Shown in pieces: positions 6,404 through 8,883 of a DNA stretch of 8,883 nt; the stretch's first letter is position 1, and every line of letters starts with the position of its first letter. The notes under the pieces were generated by a model. That model did no database searches, was not told the DNA's origin, and saw only the letters and a program-made list of their open reading frames with translations. The translations under genes and the position numbers were made by a program. Source of the stretch: Deltaproteobacteria bacterium (lineage in GTDB: Bacteria > Desulfobacterota > Syntrophia > Syntrophales > UBA2192); assembly GCA_026388445.1 (NCBI GenBank), contig JAPLJU010000146.1, positions 1 to 8,883 of the forward strand, given 5' to 3'.

Positions 6404-6906
6404 TTTTTCAAAACCCCCGCATAGAGGAGAAGGTCCTTGACGAAATCAAGAAGGGCCGCCAGGGCGGCTGCGGCAAACCCGGCGGAGACCATAAAGACAA
6501 AAGGATGGTAGATGACCTTCAGGGTCTCCGACACCTCTCCCGATACCCGGATCTTCACGCCCCACAGCCAGGTCTGCCAGGCCACCAGAGCGAAAAAGAA
6601 GGCCATCACCAGGCCGGCCAGGCCCTCGATAATTTCCGCCGTTTTTTCCGAATAGCGTTCCGTAATGATGTCGACGATGATGTGGTCGTGGTGCATCTGT
6701 GTATACCCGAGCGCCGAGGCGATGACCACGGCACCCAGAAATGATATAAGCTCATAGGCCCCGCTGTAAGGCAGGTGAAAGATTCGAAGCATCACATTGC
6801 CCGTGGCAAGGGACATGAGCGCCAGGACGGCAACGCCGCCTGTGATCATGAAAAACTTGTTGAGGAGCCTGTTGAACCGCTCGACGTAACCGAACAGGTG
6901 TTCCAT
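6400..6906 (-). CDS. dctQ: TRAP transporter small permease DctQ
   Basis: This 168-residue inner membrane protein has four predicted helices at about residues 17-40, 51-69, 92-114 and 133-157, the standard DctQ topology. The family features NVMLRIFHLPYSGAYEL (36-52) and a polar loop QMHHDHIIVDI (70-80) are present. DctQ pairs with DctM to form the membrane part of a TRAP transporter. It lies 8 bp after dctP, with a ribosome binding site AAGGG ending five bases before the ATG and overlapping the dctP stop region. Its stop overlaps the dctM start by 4 bp. Length and motifs are normal, so this subunit looks intact even though its partner DctM is broken. Confidence 0.93.
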   Translation of the reverse strand: MEHLFGYVERFNRLLNKFFMITGGVAVLALMSLATGNVMLRIFHLPYSGAYELISFLGAVVIASALGYTQMHHDHIIVDIITERYSEKTAEIIEGLAGLVMAFFFALVAWQTWLWGVKIRVSGEVSETLKVIYHPFVFMVSAGFAAAALAALLDFVKDLLLYAGVLKK

Positions 6907-6914
6907 GGATTCCC

Positions 6915-7946
6915 TTACCGGTACTTCCTCTCGTATTTTTTCCTGAGTTGCTGAACGTCGCCGACGATCTTCTTTCCGGGGACCCCCTGCGCCTCTGTCC
7001 GCTTTGCGTATTCATCGAGCATAGGCTGGACCAATTTCTGTATTTCCATCCGGTCCTTTTTGGAAAGCTGGAAGACCTGGTGGTTATACTTGTCCTTCGA
7101 CCAGGCCAGGGATTCCTTCGTGTGACGATCCACGTAATCCCCCGTCCATTCCGCCTGCTCGCGCCTCATATCGTCGATGACCTTTTTCACATCAGCGGGA
7201 AGAGATTCCCATTTTTCCCTGTTCATGACCACGGCGAAGCTCACCACGAACAGGTTCGCCTCCGTGGCATAGGGGCAGTAAGCGGCATAGTTGAAATCCT
7301 TCAGGGTCTCCAGGGAAGAGACGATCCCTTTGACGATGCCCTTCTGGATGGCCTCCGGCGTGTCCGACATCGGCATGGCGATCGGGATCCCGCCCAGTCG
7401 TTTGATCACCTCCGCACCGGTCCCGGAGACTCGAAGCTCCATACCCTTGAGATCGGCCAGGGACCTCACGGGTTTGCTCGTCATCAAATCATTCGGCGGG
7501 CAGGTAAAGGCTGTGATGATCTTGACCTTCTCTAATTCCTTCGGCCTGTACTTCTCGATGAGGTCATAGAGAACGAGGCTGGCCACTTTGGCACTCTGAA
7601 ACCCCATCGGCAGGTCCACCGCCTCGGACACGGGGAAGCGGCCCGGCTGGTAACTCATGGCGAAATTTCCGATGTCGGCCGTTCCGGATATCACACCGTC
7701 GAATATGTTCTTGGCAGGAAGAAGGGTCCCTCCCGGAAAGGTCTGGACCTTTACCTTCCCGTTCGTTCTCTTTTCGACCTCCTTGGCCCACCGCTCCATC
7801 TGGACAGAGGGAAAGGTCTGGGCCGGCGGAAAGTTGGCATAGGTTAACTTGATCTCCTGGGCCGCCAGCGCCGGCGGCGTCATGATGCCGATCACCAGCA
7901 ACAGGCCCAGGACTAACGCGATAACCGTGAAAAACCTTGATTTCAT
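6915..7946 (-). CDS. dctP: TRAP transporter periplasmic solute-binding protein DctP
   Basis: This 343-residue protein is the extracytoplasmic receptor of the TRAP system. A signal peptide with an ALA-A cleavage site covers residues 1-28. The mature start EIKLTYANFPP is typical of the family. Residues 160-176 include SLADLKGMELRVSG, in which Arg172 matches the conserved arginine that binds the carboxylate of the ligand. DTPEAIQKGIVKGIVSS (195-211) and the N-R-E-K-W segment are further family landmarks. The ligand is therefore probably an organic acid, but the sequence alone does not identify it. A strong AAGGAGG site lies five bases upstream of the ATG. The gene starts 43 bp after the iorB stop with no clear promoter between them, so it is probably co-transcribed with iorAB, which hints at a 2-oxo acid or aromatic acid ligand (inference). 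Confidence 0.94.
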   Translation of the reverse strand: MKSRFFTVIALVLGLLLVIGIMTPPALAAQEIKLTYANFPPAQTFPSVQMERWAKEVEKRTNGKVKVQTFPGGTLLPAKNIFDGVISGTADIGNFAMSYQPGRFPVSEAVDLPMGFQSAKVASLVLYDLIEKYRPKELEKVKIITAFTCPPNDLMTSKPVRSLADLKGMELRVSGTGAEVIKRLGGIPIAMPMSDTPEAIQKGIVKGIVSSLETLKDFNYAAYCPYATEANLFVVSFAVVMNREKWESLPADVKKVIDDMRREQAEWTGDYVDRHTKESLAWSKDKYNHQVFQLSKKDRMEIQKLVQPMLDEYAKRTEAQGVPGKKIVGDVQQLRKKYERKYR

Positions 7947-7951
7947 GATAG

Positions 7952-7958
7952 CCTCCTT
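7952..7958 (-). promoter_or_regulatory. Ribosome binding site of dctP
   Basis: AAGGAGG, reading on the minus strand, lies five bases upstream of the dctP ATG. It is one of the strongest Shine-Dalgarno matches in the window. It suggests the binding protein is translated at a high level, as is usual for periplasmic receptors. Confidence 0.8.
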
Positions 7959-7988
7959 TTTTGCACGATGATTTTACCGTTGATAAGC

Positions 7989-8495
7989 CTAAAGATCTCC
8001 CTTGAACCCTGTCTCGAAGCCCTTCACGTTCAGTTCGAGTTGACGTGACGGCGATATCTTCTCAATGGCTTCCCGGATGGTCCTTTCGTCGCAGAAGAGC
8101 TCGGCGGTTTCCACGACATGACCCAGGAAGACCAGATTGGTAATGACGGGAGAGCCCAGTCTTGCGGCAAGACCGGTGGCATCGAACCCGTGATATTCGC
8201 CGGGTTTGTCCGTATTAACATAGATGCCGTCCTGCCCGGCGACATAGCCCTGGTGTGCCTCGAGACCCCGGGGGTGGAGGAAGATCCCGATATCGGCTTT
8301 TCCCGACCGGATCAAGGGCCTTGAGAACGACCCCACCTTGACGTGGGAGATGACGGTTCCCCCCCGCATGGCCATCCCGTGGGTCTCGGAGGTGAGGACC
8401 TCGAGGCCCTTGAGGACGGCAGCCTCGGCCAGGACCCTCGTGATGAAGAGGACCCCCTGCCCGCCCAGTCCGCTCAAAATGATCTGCTGCTTCAA
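7989..8495 (-). CDS. iorB: Indolepyruvate:ferredoxin oxidoreductase beta subunit
   Basis: This 168-residue protein is the small subunit of the enzyme that oxidatively decarboxylates aryl pyruvates, from transamination of aromatic amino acids, to aryl acetyl-CoA while reducing ferredoxin. It belongs to the pyruvate/ketoisovalerate oxidoreductase gamma family: SGLGGQGVL at residues 8-16, SETHGMAMRGGTVISHVKVG near 36-55, and the ITNLVFLG stretch near 116-123 are typical. The start chosen is TTG at 8495. It overlaps the iorA stop as TTGA and is preceded by AAGGAG with seven bases of spacing. A longer reading from an ATG at 8537 adds 14 basic residues (MPRRCHRREKRRRA) that lie inside the iorA frame and do not fit the family. 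The gene follows iorA directly and precedes dctP by 43 bp. The protein is cytoplasmic. Confidence 0.9.
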   Translation of the reverse strand: MKQQIILSGLGGQGVLFITRVLAEAAVLKGLEVLTSETHGMAMRGGTVISHVKVGSFSRPLIRSGKADIGIFLHPRGLEAHQGYVAGQDGIYVNTDKPGEYHGFDATGLAARLGSPVITNLVFLGHVVETAELFCDERTIREAIEKISPSRQLELNVKGFETGFKGDL

Positions 8496-8883
8496 CGCTC
8501 GTCTCCTTTTTTCACGACGATGGCACCGACGGGGCATACGGTCTCGCAGACACCGCAGCCGATGCAGAGAATGTCATCCACGACTACGCGATCAAGATCC
8601 CCCGCGTAGAGCAGGGCGGGGCATTCAAAATTATCCAGGCAATGCCGGCACGCCGTACAATCTTCAGAGACATGGACCTTGTAAACGGGCTGGGATTTCA
8701 CGGCCTCCCGATCCAGAACACAGGGGTGTTTTGCAATGATAACGGCCATGCCCCCGTCGCCTTTCCGGGTGTATTCGTCCGCCTCCTTCAGAAGTGCCGA
8801 AAACGTCCCCGTCTCGTAGGGGTCACAGGACCGGATGAAACGGACCCCGCAGGCCTTGACGAGATCCGCGATGCTCACCGGCG
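8492..8883 (-). CDS. iorA: Indolepyruvate:ferredoxin oxidoreductase alpha subunit, C-terminal part
   Basis: Only about 129 C-terminal codons are present; the gene runs off the right edge. The visible part has the end of a thiamine diphosphate-binding domain (IADLVKACGV, then a CDPYETG segment) and HPCVLDREAV. A ferredoxin-like domain follows with two [4Fe-4S] sites. The first is CTACRHC plus a later Cys in FECPALL. The second is CIGCGVCETVCP, a classic CxxCxxCxxxCP. This arrangement, a TPP-enzyme tail fused to a two-cluster ferredoxin domain, is typical of IorA rather than of other 2-oxo acid ferredoxin oxidoreductases. Its stop overlaps the TTG start of iorB by 4 bp, so the two subunits are translationally coupled. 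The internal ATG at 8878 is not the real start because coding continues upstream of it. Confidence 0.92.
   Translation of the reverse strand, partial: PVSIADLVKACGVRFIRSCDPYETGTFSALLKEADEYTRKGDGGMAVIIAKHPCVLDREAVKSQPVYKVHVSEDCTACRHCLDNFECPALLYAGDLDRVVVDDILCIGCGVCETVCPVGAIVVKKGDER
8503..8508 (-). promoter_or_regulatory. Ribosome binding site deciding the iorB TTG start
   Basis: AAGGAG on the minus strand, inside the 3' end of iorA, lies seven bases upstream of the TTG at 8495. It supports TTG as the iorB start instead of the ATG at 8537. Confidence 0.75.

Noticed and set aside
6948..7535. A 195-codon plus-strand open frame over dctP
   Set aside because: It is antisense to a complete and well-conserved dctP, with no ribosome binding site or family motif.
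8496..8537. An upstream ATG start for iorB at 8537
   Set aside because: It adds a basic 14-residue extension that does not fit the family and lies within iorA coding sequence, while the TTG at 8495 has a proper ribosome binding site and a TTGA overlap.
1..8883. Mobile elements, CRISPR arrays, tRNA or rRNA genes
   Set aside because: Reading both strands, I saw no transposase or integrase motifs, no regularly spaced repeats, and no cloverleaf-like or rRNA-like segments. Gaps between genes are 140 bp or less.

Overview
The window reads as a dense stretch of chromosome from an anaerobic, fairly GC-rich Gram-negative bacterium, most likely of the Desulfobacterota (former Deltaproteobacteria). That placement is an inference from the gene set: an indolepyruvate:ferredoxin oxidoreductase, a TRAP transporter, an exported multiheme cytochrome c of the c3/flavocytochrome type, and a PGPGW-type small membrane protein. 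I see no insertion sequence, CRISPR array, tRNA, rRNA or phage gene.

Layout. Positions 55-1182 (minus) hold a small membrane protein gene followed directly by endonuclease IV (nfo), which keeps all nine metal ligands. A 140-bp divergent intergenic region follows. Positions 1323-4754 (plus) hold four genes: an apparently exported SagB-type flavin oxidoreductase, a YheT-type alpha/beta hydrolase, a Nudix hydrolase with an unusual insertion inside its Nudix box, and a HAD-superfamily phosphatase. A good sigma70-like promoter lies at the end of the YheT-type gene and should drive the Nudix gene. The 120 bp between the Nudix and HAD genes may hide a small, frameshifted ORF.

Positions 4792-8883 (minus) read right to left as iorA (3' part only), iorB, dctP, dctQ, dctM and, after a 140-bp gap, a triheme cytochrome c. 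iorA/iorB and dctQ/dctM overlap by 4 bp, and the other gaps from iorA to dctM are 42 bp or less. This supports one transcription unit linking ferredoxin-dependent oxidation of aryl 2-oxo acids to uptake of an organic acid. The dctM gene is broken: its two halves lie in different frames, and roughly 50-60 residues normally found between them are absent. As written, the transporter would not work.

The most useful points for follow-up are the dctM internal deletion (real pseudogene or assembly error), the ior-TRAP gene association, the split Nudix box, the solitary exported SagB-like flavoprotein, and the possible small ORF at 3930-4050. I found no clear evidence of a wholly new multi-gene system.
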